Positions 26,455 to 38,422 of a stretch of DNA of 64,000 nucleotides are shown here, piece by piece. Under the pieces are notes generated by a model. That model ran no database searches, had not been told where the DNA came from, and worked only from the letters and a program-made list of their open reading frames with translations. The stretch lies in the NCBI RefSeq assembly GCF_000743535.1, contig NZ_AVCJ01000034.1, forward strand, positions 62,001 through 126,000, in the 5' to 3' direction. This DNA is from Arenimonas donghaensis DSM 18148 = HO3-R19 (lineage in GTDB: Bacteria; Pseudomonadota; Gammaproteobacteria; Xanthomonadales; Xanthomonadaceae). A program made the position numbers and the translations under genes. The stretch's first letter is position 1, and every line of letters starts with the position of its first letter.

Positions 26455-28332
26455 ATGCTCAGCTATGAAGTGATCGTCATCGGCGGCGGCCACGCCGGCA
26501 CCGAAGCGGCCCTCGCGGCCGCACGGGCGGGTGCGCGCACGCTGCTGCTGACCCACAGCATCGAGACGGTCGGCCAGATGAGCTGCAACCCGGCCATCGG
26601 CGGCATCGGCAAGGGCCACCTGGTGCGCGAGATCGACGCCCTGGGCGGCGTCATGGCCCGCGCCGCCGACCTGGCCGGCATCCAGTGGCGCACGCTCAAT
26701 GCCAGCAAGGGGCCGGCGGTGCGCGCGACCCGCGCCCAGGCCGACCGCGCGCTGTACAAGGCGGCGATCCGTCGTTTCGTCGAAAACCAGCCCGGGCTGA
26801 CGCTGTTCCAGGCGGCGGTCGACGACCTGGTCATCGAAGCCGGGCAAGTGCGCGGCGTGGTCACCCAGTCCGGCCTGCGTTTCACCGCACCGGCGGTGGT
26901 GCTGACCGCCGGCACCTTCCTGGCCGGCCGCATCCATGTCGGCCTGCAGCAGCACCCGGGCGGACGCGCCGGCGAGGCGCCGGCGACGACGCTGGCGCAG
27001 CGCCTGCGCGAGGGACCGTTCGTGGTGGATCGGCTCAAGACCGGCACGCCGCCGCGCATCGATGGCCGCAGCCTCGACTACGCGGTGATGGCCGAACAGC
27101 CTGGCGACGATCCGCGTCCGGTGTTTTCCTTCCTGGGCAGCGTCGACGACCACCCGCGCCAGGTGTCGTGTTTCATCACCCACACCAACGAACGCACCCA
27201 CGACCTGATCCGCGGCGGCCTGGACCAGTCGCCGATGTACGCCGGCGCCATCGAAGGCGTCGGCCCGCGCTACTGCCCGAGCATCGAGGACAAGGTGGTG
27301 CGCTTCGCCGACAAGGCCTCGCACCAGGTTTTCGTCGAGCCCGAAGGCCTGGACACCCACGAGGTTTATCCCAACGGCATTTCCACCTCGCTGCCCTTCG
27401 AGGTGCAGCTGGCCATGGTGCGTTCGATGCGTGGCTTCGAGAACGCCGTCATCACGCGTCCGGGTTATGCCATCGAATACGACTATTTCGACCCGCGTGG
27501 CCTGAAGGCATCGCTGGAGACCAAGGCCGTGGCCGGGCTGTTCTTCGCCGGCCAGATCAACGGCACCACCGGCTACGAGGAAGCGGCGGCCCAGGGCCTG
27601 CTGGCCGGCGTCAATGCCGCGCGCCTGGTGCAGCAGCGCGAGGCCTGGTCGCCAGGCCGCGACCAGGCCTACCTGGGCGTGCTGGTGGACGACCTGGTGA
27701 CCCACGGCACCACTGAGCCCTACCGCATGTTCACCAGCCGCGCCGAATACCGGCTGCAGCTGCGCGAGGACAATGCCGACGCCCGCCTGACGCCGGTTGG
27801 TCGCGAACTGGGCCTGGTCGATGAAGCGCGCTGGGCGGCCCATGCCCGCAAGGCCGAGGCCGTGGCCGCCGAGCGTGCGCGCCTGCAGGCGATCTGGGCC
27901 ACGCCGGGCGGCGCGCTCGCGCGCGAGCTCGAGGCCGGCACCGGCGTCGCGCTCAGCCGCGAATGCACCGCGCTGGACCTGATGAAGCGGCCCGAGCTCG
28001 ACTATGCCGCCCTGATGCAGATGGCCTCGCTGGGTCCCGGCGTCGAAGACCCGGCCGTGGCCGAGCAGGTCGAGATCGGCGTCAAGTACGCCGGCTACGT
28101 CGACCGCCAGCGCGACGAAATCGAACGCCAGCGCCGCCACGAAGACACCCGCATCCCCGACGACTTCGACTACGCCGGCCTGCCCGGCCTGTCGGCCGAG
28201 CTGCAGGGCAAGCTGGCCGGCGTGCGTCCGGAAACCATCGGCCAGGCCCAGCGCATCCCGGGCATGACGCCGGCGGCGATTTCCCTGCTGCTGGTGCAGC
28301 TGGCCCGGCGCAAGGGTCGTCGCGTCGCCTGA
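26455..28332 (+). CDS. mnmG: tRNA uridine-5-carboxymethylaminomethyl synthesis enzyme
   Basis: MnmG (GidA), the FAD/NADH partner of MnmE that modifies the wobble uridine of several tRNAs. The 625-aa protein begins with the FAD-binding [14 protein letters not shown]. Signature blocks are [47 protein letters not shown] and the helical MnmE/tRNA-binding C terminus. ATG 26455 follows a possible -10 box GGATAATC. It lies immediately downstream of the divergent small-RNA promoter, with the DUF2062 gene 17 nt after its stop. Confidence 0.96.
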   Translation: MLSYEVIVIGGGHAGTEAALAAARAGARTLLLTHSIETVGQMSCNPAIGGIGKGHLVREIDALGGVMARAADLAGIQWRTLNASKGPAVRATRAQADRALYKAAIRRFVENQPGLTLFQAAVDDLVIEAGQVRGVVTQSGLRFTAPAVVLTAGTFLAGRIHVGLQQHPGGRAGEAPATTLAQRLREGPFVVDRLKTGTPPRIDGRSLDYAVMAEQPGDDPRPVFSFLGSVDDHPRQVSCFITHTNERTHDLIRGGLDQSPMYAGAIEGVGPRYCPSIEDKVVRFADKASHQVFVEPEGLDTHEVYPNGISTSLPFEVQLAMVRSMRGFENAVITRPGYAIEYDYFDPRGLKASLETKAVAGLFFAGQINGTTGYEEAAAQGLLAGVNAARLVQQREAWSPGRDQAYLGVLVDDLVTHGTTEPYRMFTSRAEYRLQLREDNADARLTPVGRELGLVDEARWAAHARKAEAVAAERARLQAIWATPGGALARELEAGTGVALSRECTALDLMKRPELDYAALMQMASLGPGVEDPAVAEQVEIGVKYAGYVDRQRDEIERQRRHEDTRIPDDFDYAGLPGLSAELQGKLAGVRPETIGQAQRIPGMTPAAISLLLVQLARRKGRRVA

Positions 28333-28349
28333 GGCGACGCGACCCAGGC

Positions 28350-28934
28350 ATGCCCGTTCGTTCGCATCCCCTGCATCGCCGCTGGCTGGCGCGCCGGCGC
28401 CGCCTGCGGCGCTGGCTGCGGCCGCTGCCGCGGCGCGCCAACATCGCGCGTTATCCGGTGATCAAATGGTTCGCCGAAGCCGCGCGCAAACGGCCCTACC
28501 TGTGGTCGTTCAAGCGCCAGCACGTGCTGGTGTCGCTGTATTCGGGCGCCGTGATCGCATTGATGCCGGTGTATGGCCTGCAGCTGGCGATCGGCCTGGC
28601 GGCGGCGATCTGGCTGCGAGGCAACCTGACGGTGATGGCCGCGCTGCAGATGGTGACCAACCCGCTGACCCTGGCGCCCATTTATTACGGCACGCACCGG
28701 CTGGGCGCCTGGCTGATCGGCCTGACCGGCTACGGCGAAGGCGCCAGCGCCGTCGGCACGCATATCAATGCCCTGGTGGTCGGGGGTCTCGTCGGCGGCC
28801 TGGGGTTCGCGCTGCTGCTGGACCTGGGCTGGCGGCTCGTTGCCTGGGAGGCACGCCGGTTCCGCACCCAGCTGGCGGCCCTGCACGAACACCTGGGCTA
28901 CCGGCACGGTGACGGCGACGCCCCCGGCGGCTAG
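28350..28934 (+). CDS. DUF2062 membrane protein
   Basis: A 194-aa inner-membrane protein with a strongly basic N terminus (many RR and RRR runs in the first 35 residues). The DUF2062 core follows: a hydrophobic helix around GAVIALMPVYGLQLAIGLAA, the signature NPLTLAPIYY, then one or two further helices near residues 130-160. The family's role is unknown. The start is the ATG 17 nt after mnmG, so the two are probably co-transcribed; the frame is open further upstream but only as out-of-frame mnmG sequence. Confidence 0.82.
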   Translation: MPVRSHPLHRRWLARRRRLRRWLRPLPRRANIARYPVIKWFAEAARKRPYLWSFKRQHVLVSLYSGAVIALMPVYGLQLAIGLAAAIWLRGNLTVMAALQMVTNPLTLAPIYYGTHRLGAWLIGLTGYGEGASAVGTHINALVVGGLVGGLGFALLLDLGWRLVAWEARRFRTQLAALHEHLGYRHGDGDAPGG

Positions 28935-28943
28935 ATTGTCGGC

Positions 28944-30146
28944 ATGAAAACCGTCCCGTTCGCCTTGCTCCTGCTCGCCCTGCCGCTGCAGGCCGCCACC
29001 GTTTCGGAGTGGGCGCTGCCGGCGCCGCCGGAATCGGCCCAGCCCAACCTGTCGCTCGCCCCCGGCGGCGACCTCGTGCTGAGCTGGATCGAGCGGCGCG
29101 ACGATGGCGGCCACCGGCTCGCCTATTCGCGCTACCCACGAGGCGGTGACTGGCAGCCAACGCAGGTGGCGGCCCAGGGCAAGGACTGGTTCGTGAACTG
29201 GGCCGACTTCCCGGCCCTGCAGGTGCTGGAAGACGGCAGCCTCTGGGCCCACGTGCTGGTCAAGAACGGCGACGCGCCTTATGCCTACGACGTGCGCCTG
29301 CAGGCTTCGCACGACGGCGGAAAAACCTGGCGCGAAATGCCCGCCGTGCACGACGACGGCACGCCCACCGAACACGGCTTCGCCACCCTGTGGCCGCAGC
29401 CGGGCGGGGGCCTGGGCATCGCCTGGCTCGACGGCCGGCACACCGGCGGCGGTGGCCATGGCGACCATGCCGGCCACGGCGGCGCCATGACCCTGCGCAC
29501 CGCGGTGTTCACCGCCCAGGGCAAGCAGGCCGAAACCGAACTCGACACCAGCACCTGCGACTGCTGCCAGACCGACAGTGCGCGTAGTGGCGACGGCGTG
29601 CTGTTGGCCTATCGCGACCGCGCCGAGGGCGAGATCCGCGACATCGCCGTGGCGCGTTTCGAAGACGGCCGGTGGCAGGCGCCGGTGACCGTGCACGACG
29701 ACCGCTGGATGATGCCGGCCTGCCCGGTGAACGGTCCGGCCATCGCGGCACGTGGCGACCAGGCCTGGGTGGCCTGGTACACCGCGGCGGGCGGTACGCC
29801 GTCGCTGCGACTGGCGCGGTCGGATACGGGTGGCCGCAGCTTCCAGGCGCCGACCATCGTCGCCCGTGGCGACAGCCTGCAGGGCCGCGTCGATGTCGCC
29901 GTGGACGCCTCCGGCGTCTGGACCGCGTGGATCGAAGAGCGCGGCGGCCGGCAATCGCTGTGGCTCACCCGCCATGGCCCCGACCTGGCCGCCGAACACC
30001 TGCGCCTGAAGGTGGCCGACCTGGCGGGCCGGGGCCGCGGCACCGGTTTCCCGCGGCTTCAGCTGCGCGGCGGCGAGGCCTGGCTGGCCTGGACCGAAAT
30101 CGTCGACGGCAAGCCGCGCCTGCGTGGTGCCCGGGTCGCGCCCTGA
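28944..30146 (+). CDS. Exported Asp-box (BNR/sialidase-like) beta-propeller protein
   Basis: A 400-aa exported protein with a short signal peptide (about 17 residues, ending LQA). It has a propeller-like repeat pattern with Asp-box motifs ASHDGGKTW near residue 125 and RSDTGGRSF near 295, as found in sialidases and other beta-propellers. The sialidase arginine triad is not evident, so a glycosidase role should not be assumed. A Gly/His-rich loop (HTGGGGHGDHAGHGG, about residues 167-181) and a Cys cluster (TCDCCQT, about 203-209) suggest metal binding. It is separated from DUF2062 by only nine nt. Confidence 0.72.
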   Translation: MKTVPFALLLLALPLQAATVSEWALPAPPESAQPNLSLAPGGDLVLSWIERRDDGGHRLAYSRYPRGGDWQPTQVAAQGKDWFVNWADFPALQVLEDGSLWAHVLVKNGDAPYAYDVRLQASHDGGKTWREMPAVHDDGTPTEHGFATLWPQPGGGLGIAWLDGRHTGGGGHGDHAGHGGAMTLRTAVFTAQGKQAETELDTSTCDCCQTDSARSGDGVLLAYRDRAEGEIRDIAVARFEDGRWQAPVTVHDDRWMMPACPVNGPAIAARGDQAWVAWYTAAGGTPSLRLARSDTGGRSFQAPTIVARGDSLQGRVDVAVDASGVWTAWIEERGGRQSLWLTRHGPDLAAEHLRLKVADLAGRGRGTGFPRLQLRGGEAWLAWTEIVDGKPRLRGARVAP

Positions 30147-30296
30147 CCCTACCCGGTGGTATGGAACCGGCCTTTGGATTAATGTGGCCGGCAGCGGCTC
30201 AAGGGAGGGCGTGTGCACCGGTTCCCGCCGGCGCGCACGAAGGAGACCCTGGGCACGTGGTCATCTATCAAGTCCAAGTTTTCCAAGGAGTCTCAC

Positions 30297-32117
30297 ATGC
30301 CCCGTTCCCACAAACTCGCTGGCGCGCTGGCCCTGGCGCTCGGTTGCACCGGCGCTGCCCAGGCCCAGGAGTTCACCGGTTTCTACGTCTTCGGCGACAG
30401 CCTCAGTGACTCGGGCAACATCGCCCAGGCGCAGGGCCTGCCCGCGGGCAACAGCTTCACCACCAACCCCGATCCGGTCGCCGCCGAGATCATCGCGGCG
30501 GCGTTCGGCCTGCCTGGCCTGAATTCGCTGTCGGGTGGCCCGAACTTCGCCTGGGGCGGCGCCTGCGTGAATGCCGCCGGCCCCTGCCTCAACCCGGTGC
30601 CCAACATTTCCGCCCAGGTCACCCAGTACCTGTCGCTGACCGGCGGCGTCGCCGACCCGAACGCGTTGTACAGCATCTGGGGCGGTGCCAACGACATCTT
30701 CGCGACGCTGACCCTTGACCCGGCCAATGCCCAGGCCAACACCGTCGCCGCCGCGACCGCCTACGTGCAGCAGATCGGCCGCCTGCAGGCCGCCGGCGCC
30801 AACTACGTCATCGTCTACAACCTGCCCAACCTCGGCGCCACGCCGCAGTTCGCGGGCACCGCGAACGCCTCGTCGGTGTCGCAGATCACGGTGGTCTACA
30901 ACAGCGCGCTCAACACCGGCCTGGCCCAGCTGGGCGACGGCATCATCCCGATCAACACCTTCGGCCTGATCAGCGAAATCATGGCCAACCCGGGCCGCTT
31001 CGGTTTCCAGAACGTCACCGGCATGGCCTGCAACCCGCCCAGCTCGATCGCCTGTGGCCCGGCCGGCTCCGGCCTGCCGGCCGGCTACGCGCCGGGCACC
31101 AACGAAACCTGGCTGTTCGCCGACGGCGTGCACCCGACCGGCGCCGCGCACGCGATGCTGGCCAACGTGGTGATGTCGACCATCGCCGCGCCGGTGCAGT
31201 TCTCCATGGCGGGCGAGGCCGGCGTGCAGATCAACGAGAACCACGTCCGCGCCATCAACGACGAGGTGATGTCGGACTTCCAGCTCGATCGTGAAACCGG
31301 CACCGTGCGTGGTTACACCACCGTGCAGTACGGCCAGCAGGACTTCGACGCCAGCGCCGCCGTCCCGGGCGCCGAGGCCGACGTGCTGAGCCTGTCGGTC
31401 GGCGCCAACCACCGGATCACCGACAACGCCTACTGGGGCTTCGGCATCACCCTGGGCAACCACGACACCGACACCGGCATGGGCAACCTCGACGGCCGTT
31501 CGGTCATCGGCTCCCTGCACGGCACCCTGCGCTTCGGCGGCGGCGGTTACGTGCACGGCGCGGTCAGCGGCGGCAGCACCTCGATCGACGTCAGCCGCGG
31601 CATCGTGCTGGGCCCGTCGGTGCGCGAGGAAGAAGGTTCCACCAACGCCTCGCTGTTCGGCGCCGAGCTCGGCCTGGGCTGGCTGTTCGAGATGGGCAGC
31701 ATGCAGCACGGCCCGTTCGTGGGCGCGTCCTGGGTGCAGCAGGAAGTCGACGGCTTCGCCGAGGACAGCGGCAGCGCCACCTCGATGAACTACTCGGGCT
31801 TCGACCGCGACTCGATGGTCACCCGCGTCGGCTACCAGCTGATGGGCAACGCCGGCACCGTCCGGCCGTTCCTGCGCGTGGCGCACAACGAGGAGTCCGA
31901 AGACGACCAGCTGTTCGTCAACGCCGGCTCGAACTCGATGCCGGGCCGTTTCACCATGCCGGGCTTCACTCCGTCCAAGGACTGGATCAGCGCCGACCTG
32001 GGCGTGAACTGGCAGGTCAGCGACAACCTGACCGCCTTCCTGGCCTACAGCGGCCGGTTCAGCGACGACCAGCAGGAACGCAACAGCGGCAGCCTGGGCC
32101 TGCGCTTCAGCTTCTGA
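30297..32117 (+). CDS. GDSL-type autotransporter esterase/lipase
   Basis: A 606-aa type V secreted, cell-surface esterase like EstA. A signal peptide ends near AQA. The GDSL passenger (about residues 26-320) opens with YVFGDSLSDSGN, with nucleophile Ser35. It has GGAND (oxyanion Asn) and the closing Asp-His pair in FADGVHPTG. The C-terminal autotransporter beta-barrel (about 335-606) ends in FSF. The ATG at 30297 has an AAGGAG six bases before it. Barrel insertion is probably assisted by BAM and possibly by the TamA/TamB pair encoded at 44-50 kb. The gene has its own promoter region of about 150 nt and its own terminator. Confidence 0.93.
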   Translation: MPRSHKLAGALALALGCTGAAQAQEFTGFYVFGDSLSDSGNIAQAQGLPAGNSFTTNPDPVAAEIIAAAFGLPGLNSLSGGPNFAWGGACVNAAGPCLNPVPNISAQVTQYLSLTGGVADPNALYSIWGGANDIFATLTLDPANAQANTVAAATAYVQQIGRLQAAGANYVIVYNLPNLGATPQFAGTANASSVSQITVVYNSALNTGLAQLGDGIIPINTFGLISEIMANPGRFGFQNVTGMACNPPSSIACGPAGSGLPAGYAPGTNETWLFADGVHPTGAAHAMLANVVMSTIAAPVQFSMAGEAGVQINENHVRAINDEVMSDFQLDRETGTVRGYTTVQYGQQDFDASAAVPGAEADVLSLSVGANHRITDNAYWGFGITLGNHDTDTGMGNLDGRSVIGSLHGTLRFGGGGYVHGAVSGGSTSIDVSRGIVLGPSVREEEGSTNASLFGAELGLGWLFEMGSMQHGPFVGASWVQQEVDGFAEDSGSATSMNYSGFDRDSMVTRVGYQLMGNAGTVRPFLRVAHNEESEDDQLFVNAGSNSMPGRFTMPGFTPSKDWISADLGVNWQVSDNLTAFLAYSGRFSDDQQERNSGSLGLRFSF

Positions 32118-32142
32118 GGCCACGCCAGCGTTGCAGGAAGAA

Positions 32143-32167
32143 GGCCGCCCCCCGGGGCGGCCTTTTT
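32143..32167 (+). terminator. Rho-independent terminator after the GDSL autotransporter
   Basis: A GC stem GGCCGCC / GGCGGCC, extended by C-G pairs inside, is followed by TTTTTC. It lies about 25 nt behind the stop codon. Confidence 0.85.
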
Positions 32168-32253
32168 CTTTGGCCCCCGCCTCGGCGAAGTCCGCAATTC
32201 CCGCCCGGCCACGTTGGAGCCCTTCATCGGATACCCCCAGGACAAGCCAGGCC

Positions 32254-33999
32254 ATGACCTTCCAGCCCAAGCGGCATGCAGTGTTCCCCCTCGTGGCCCT
32301 GGCGACCGGCCTGGCCGGCCAGGCCCAGGCCGCCGTGCTCAGGTTGTCGCCTCCGCCCGGCGCGGTCGACGCGATCTTCGAACGCTACGACAGCCCGTCG
32401 ACGCCCGGCTGCAGCGTCGCCGTCATCGAGGACGGCAAGGTCCTCTTCCAGAAAAGTTACGGCATGGCGGACGTGGCGCTCGCGGTCGAGCGCCGGGACG
32501 ACACGGTGCACTGGCTTCCGTACTCCGAGACGCGCGTGTTCGTCGCCCTTGCCGTCGCGATGCTGGCACGCGACGGCAAGCTCGGCCTGGACGATGCGGT
32601 GCGCAAGCATGTGCCCGAGCTGCCCGCCTACGCCTCCGCCGTCACGGTGCGCCAGTTGCTGCACCACACCAGTGGCCTGGCCGACTACGGCGTGCTCGAC
32701 CCCGCGTTCAATTCGATGGAAACGCCGGTTTCAGAAGACGAGTTCTTCCGCGTACTGCATCGCTGGGGAAAGCTTGGCTTCCCGCCGGGCCAGGGCCAGA
32801 TGTACAGCAATACCGACTACGGCCTGCTCAAGATCCTGGTCGAGCGAAAGACCGGTGGCTCGCTGCACGACTACCTGCACGCGACGTTGCTCGAGCCCTT
32901 GGGCATGACCCATACCCGCATCGGTGCCAGCCAGGCCGGGGCCTACCCAGGGCACGCCTTGTTCAGCGAAGCAGGCACCGGGGGCTGGGGCAGGGTGCTT
33001 GGCTATCGCCGCAGCCCCACCGGCGGAATTTCGGTGACGACGAATCTCCAGGACATCGTCCGATGGGATGCGGCACTGCGAAATCCCGCCCTGGGCCTGG
33101 CGGACCTGTTGCGATCGCTGGAAGCGGGGGCACCGCCGCAGGCCACCGACGCCGGACAGGCATCGTTTTCCTTCGGCGTGTTCCGGCGCCAGCATCGCGG
33201 CATTCCCCTGGTGGCTTTCCACGGGGTCGGCGAATACACCTACCTGGTACAGGTGGCCGGCACGGCGCTGTCGGTGGCGACGCTGTGCAACTTCTATCCG
33301 GGCATGGAGAGCTTCGGCCCGGACGTGGCCCGGCTGTACGTGGGGCCCTCGGCGCCGGCCACGACCACGCCGGACCCGCAGGCGAGCCCCTCGACGGACG
33401 CCGCCCCCATGCCGGGCCCGCCCGTGAAGCTGGCCACCGATGAACTGCGGGCCTACGCCGGCGAGTATCGCAACGCGCGCGGAAACTTCAGGGCGACCAT
33501 CAGCGTTGCCGGCGACACCCTCCGGATCACGCCCCAGGGCAGCGAGCCCATGCCCGCGCTGACGCCGATCGGCGACGGACAGTTCACTTCCGAGTTCGAT
33601 GGCGCCACCTACGTGCTGAGCTTCAAGCCCGGTGAATCCGACCTGGTGATGAGTGCCTGGGACATCACCAACAACACGTCCGGTGGTGAAGACCTGTTCC
33701 GGTGGACGCCTGCCACCTGGGCGACGGAGACCCAGGTGGCGGCGTACGCCGGCACCTATGAGGGCGAGGACATCGACGTCGTGCTGTACGTGCGCGTGGA
33801 CGGCAGCCGCGTGTACGTGGCCAGCCGGGGTGCCGCCGAGGAAATCATCGAGCCGAAGAGCGAAACCGACGCCTTCCAGGGACCGAGCATCTACACGACG
33901 CGATTCGAGCGCGATCAGGCCGGTCGGGTTGTTTCGCTGGTGCTGGACGCGACGCGGGTCAAGGGGATGCGATACAGGCTCCGGTCACCGTCGGATTGA
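32254..33999 (+). CDS. Exported beta-lactamase-fold serine hydrolase with altered SxxK
   Basis: A 581-aa protein of the class C beta-lactamase/esterase (PF00144) superfamily. It has a signal peptide ending near AQA, the hydrolase domain at about residues 40-360, a Pro/Ala linker, and two C-terminal lipocalin-like beta units (around 390-480 and 490-580). The Tyr motif YSN is present at residues 184-186. At the place of the nucleophile motif SxxK the sequence reads SETR (Ser91, Arg94), so the general-base Lys is replaced by Arg. It may be a weak, specialised or non-catalytic member. The start ATG follows the autotransporter terminator, so it is a separate unit. Confidence 0.8.
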   Translation: MTFQPKRHAVFPLVALATGLAGQAQAAVLRLSPPPGAVDAIFERYDSPSTPGCSVAVIEDGKVLFQKSYGMADVALAVERRDDTVHWLPYSETRVFVALAVAMLARDGKLGLDDAVRKHVPELPAYASAVTVRQLLHHTSGLADYGVLDPAFNSMETPVSEDEFFRVLHRWGKLGFPPGQGQMYSNTDYGLLKILVERKTGGSLHDYLHATLLEPLGMTHTRIGASQAGAYPGHALFSEAGTGGWGRVLGYRRSPTGGISVTTNLQDIVRWDAALRNPALGLADLLRSLEAGAPPQATDAGQASFSFGVFRRQHRGIPLVAFHGVGEYTYLVQVAGTALSVATLCNFYPGMESFGPDVARLYVGPSAPATTTPDPQASPSTDAAPMPGPPVKLATDELRAYAGEYRNARGNFRATISVAGDTLRITPQGSEPMPALTPIGDGQFTSEFDGATYVLSFKPGESDLVMSAWDITNNTSGGEDLFRWTPATWATETQVAAYAGTYEGEDIDVVLYVRVDGSRVYVASRGAAEEIIEPKSETDAFQGPSIYTTRFERDQAGRVVSLVLDATRVKGMRYRLRSPSD

Positions 34000-34112
34000 G
34001 TTGTTCCCGGGATTCGCGTCTCCTGCCGCCGGCCTCCGGTTGCATCGATGCGGGCGGGCCCCAATGATGGCGGCTCCGCATCCCGCCGGATGCCCGATCG
34101 CAGGTATCACGC

Positions 34113-35960
<1,848 letters not shown>

Positions 35961-36012
35961 CCCACCGCGTGCGCGGGCGGCGACCTTCGGTCGCTGCCAT
36001 GTTGTGCAGGGA

Positions 36013-36036
36013 GTCCGGTTTCGACCCGAAGCGGAC
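36013..36036 (+). repeat. Island repeat, copy A
   Basis: A 24-nt sequence starting GTCCGG and ending CGACCCGAAGCGGAC. It matches copy B at 38423 in 21 of 24 positions and in the same orientation, the last 15 bases being identical. The two copies bracket the next two genes. The core resembles a repeat often seen in proteobacterial intergenic DNA that translates as FGSKAD-like peptides. Confidence 0.6.
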
Positions 36037-36078
36037 ATCTATACTTTGTACAAATCCCCAGTTCCGGCGAGCGCGTAA

Positions 36079-36693
36079 ATGGACAGAACTAGAGCGGAGG
36101 AGCTGATTGGCCACTTAACCGACTTGGTCGATCTACCACCCTTCGAATCGTCCGATCGTTACAGTCTCAGTCGAACTCTGGCAATTACCTCGCTCCACTT
36201 CGGTGCATCCGTTCGTATTTTGTGCGATTCAGGCTTGGCGCTTGGTTCGGCAGCAGTTCTCCGTAGTCAGTTCGAAGCGCTGTTGCGGGGCGTCTGGTCG
36301 CTACACTGCGCGAGCGACTTTCAGGTTGAGAAGCTCTCATCACACCTGTCCGCCGAATCCCAGCAGGCCACCAAGAACATCCCTCTGACCGCCGAGATGC
36401 TTGGCGCAATCAACGAAGAGCCAAGCCTGGCCAATCTCATGGTCTCGCTCCGCGAGTTCAAGGAAAGCTCATGGCTTCCGCTCAACTCATTCGTGCACTC
36501 GGGAATTCACGCAGTTCACTGGACGAAGTTTGAAGCACCGCAGGCGCTGCTCGACCAGATGTTCCGTAGCAGCAACGGCCTCGCTGTTCTTGCTTTTCAG
36601 CACCTGGCAATTCTTACGGGTGTCTCAACACTGCAAAGTGAAGTCGTCTCAGTGTGCGGTGCATACGCAAGCTGCCTACCACTACCCAGATAA
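36079..36693 (+). CDS. All-alpha hypothetical protein (DUF6988/DUF5677-like)
   Basis: A 204-aa, mostly helical, cytoplasmic protein. The blocks LRSQFEALLRGVWSLHCAS and LNSFVHSGIHAVHW are like those in small all-alpha families such as DUF6988 and DUF5677, but I cannot prove membership. The function is unknown. Base composition is visibly lower in GC than in the genes to the left, indicating horizontal acquisition. It is 94 nt upstream of the ApeA-like gene on the same strand, and both lie between direct repeats A and B, so the two may be one module. Confidence 0.65.
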   Translation: MDRTRAEELIGHLTDLVDLPPFESSDRYSLSRTLAITSLHFGASVRILCDSGLALGSAAVLRSQFEALLRGVWSLHCASDFQVEKLSSHLSAESQQATKNIPLTAEMLGAINEEPSLANLMVSLREFKESSWLPLNSFVHSGIHAVHWTKFEAPQALLDQMFRSSNGLAVLAFQHLAILTGVSTLQSEVVSVCGAYASCLPLPR

Positions 36694-36787
36694 GATCGGT
36701 CTGCTCCTGGCCGGAGGTTGACCCTGCCCTAGGGCGGCTTCCGACCCACTGCAGTCATCGCCGCTCCCTGAATACCCGCTCGAGGAA

Positions 36788-38275
36788 ATGATCGTGACCG
36801 AGGAACTAAGTGGCAAATTTTGGTTGCATGGCGAGTGCTATTTTGGGGCGCTGCTGCTCTCCGGCAAGAACTCCAAACTGCGGCTATTTGCCGATAAGCA
36901 GTTCCCTCCAGTTCCGGACGCATACCGCACGGTAACAGGCGAGCTATTTGATGGCAGGAGCGTGTCTGTTCTCGACTGTGTTCTGCAGGACATCCGAAAC
37001 GCATCAATGGGGGCGCCCAAGACACCAAGCGAGCATCAAGCAAAGAGCGTGGCGACACTTTTCCCGCACTACGTTTGCCTCGGAAGCCGAACGCTCTCGG
37101 AGTCGGATGTTTCGATTTCTACCATTTCCTTCTTCATGAAGGATGCGATCTCCGTCTTCTATGAGTTTGACGACTTTGGTTCCGTTCTCAATCCGGAGCC
37201 TTTCAAAGAGTTGTTAAGGCGAGACAAAGAAAAGATTCGCCCGCTCAATCTTGGCGATGTCCCGATCATCAAATACTTCACAGGCCGCTTTGAGCTGGCT
37301 CGGGTTGAAGTGCCCGATGGAGTAGTCATTGCGAGTCACAGGCCAGTCGAATCATTTGGTGGGCCGAGAGGAGTTCGAATCGAAAATCGAGTGCAAGTTC
37401 GGCTCGAGTTCTTTGAGCCAAGAATCCTTCGTGAAGCGCTGGATGGCCTATCCAATCTCGTGCGATTCTTTGAAACTACGATTGGGCGACCTCAAGATTT
37501 GAGTGACATTAGGCTCGGACTTGTCGACGAGTCAGATGGAGTCGGGTTAGACCTGGTGCGTAGTTTTGAGACGAAGCACCGGCCGAGTCGCAGACCCGAC
37601 CGCCGGCCAGGACCACGAGATGTTCTGCTATGCACTCTTGAGCAACGCGAACAGCTTCAAGGAGTTCTTTCGGAGTATGCCCGCACCGACGAGGAACGAA
37701 GGGGTGCTCGATGGCGCTTCAGGGCTTCGCTTGCTAGGAAAGGCTATTCAATAGACCGAATTGTTGCCGCGGCGAACATGTTCGATATTTTCCCGGAAAC
37801 CGCATATCCGAGAGCTGAGTTGCCTGAGGCGCTTGCTAGCGCGGCGAAGTTGGCCGATCAACTCTTCCGTCCCTTGCCAGAGAGCCCGGAACGATCAAGC
37901 ATTCTTGTAGCACTCAAGAAACTGGGTGATAGGACGCTCAAGCAGAAAGTCAGATTTCGTGCGCAGAGCACGGGACTCGATGAGCTTTTCCCAGGACTTC
38001 TTGAGATTCTGGACGATGCTGTCGACTGTCGGAACCACTATGTACATGGATTCAAGCCAAAATTAGATTACGACGCAAACTTCGAAGCAGTGTGCCTGTT
38101 CACGAACGCTTTGGAGTTTGTCTTCGGCGCATCAGATTTCATCGATTGTGGCTGGGACATTCATTGCTGGAAAGAAGGGCATCCTCAAGATGAGCATCCT
38201 TTCGGGAGTTTCGTTATCGACTACAGGGGGCAACGAGATAGATACATCGCCTTAAAGAAGCGGAAGAAGCAGTAA
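36788..38275 (+). CDS. ApeA-like HEPN-domain anti-phage protein
   Basis: A 495-aa protein resembling ApeA, a single-gene abortive-infection defence protein. The N terminus SGKFWLHGECYFGALLLSG fits the ApeA N-terminal beta domain (a G-x-F/W-W-L-P-like start, then glycine-bounded strands). The C-terminal quarter has the HEPN nuclease motif RNHYVH (Arg415, Asn416, His420), the R-polar-x3-H pattern of HEPN RNases. The expected role is RNA cleavage on phage sensing, arresting the host; this follows from the family and is not shown here. Low GC, island context, flanked by direct repeats. Start ATG 36788 is uncertain by a few codons (M-I-V-T-E-E). Confidence 0.72.
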   Translation: MIVTEELSGKFWLHGECYFGALLLSGKNSKLRLFADKQFPPVPDAYRTVTGELFDGRSVSVLDCVLQDIRNASMGAPKTPSEHQAKSVATLFPHYVCLGSRTLSESDVSISTISFFMKDAISVFYEFDDFGSVLNPEPFKELLRRDKEKIRPLNLGDVPIIKYFTGRFELARVEVPDGVVIASHRPVESFGGPRGVRIENRVQVRLEFFEPRILREALDGLSNLVRFFETTIGRPQDLSDIRLGLVDESDGVGLDLVRSFETKHRPSRRPDRRPGPRDVLLCTLEQREQLQGVLSEYARTDEERRGARWRFRASLARKGYSIDRIVAAANMFDIFPETAYPRAELPEALASAAKLADQLFRPLPESPERSSILVALKKLGDRTLKQKVRFRAQSTGLDELFPGLLEILDDAVDCRNHYVHGFKPKLDYDANFEAVCLFTNALEFVFGASDFIDCGWDIHCWKEGHPQDEHPFGSFVIDYRGQRDRYIALKKRKKQ

Positions 38276-38422
38276 GAAGGAATTGGAGGAAGAACTGAGG
38301 TGACTCAAAGTTCGGAGGCCTTCTCAGGTTCACTTCATGAACGGTGTCATTATCACCTCTGCAATTGAATGATTACTTCCGCCCAACCGGCCGCTCTTGG
38401 ACGAATCCCGCCTTGGCGCCAG

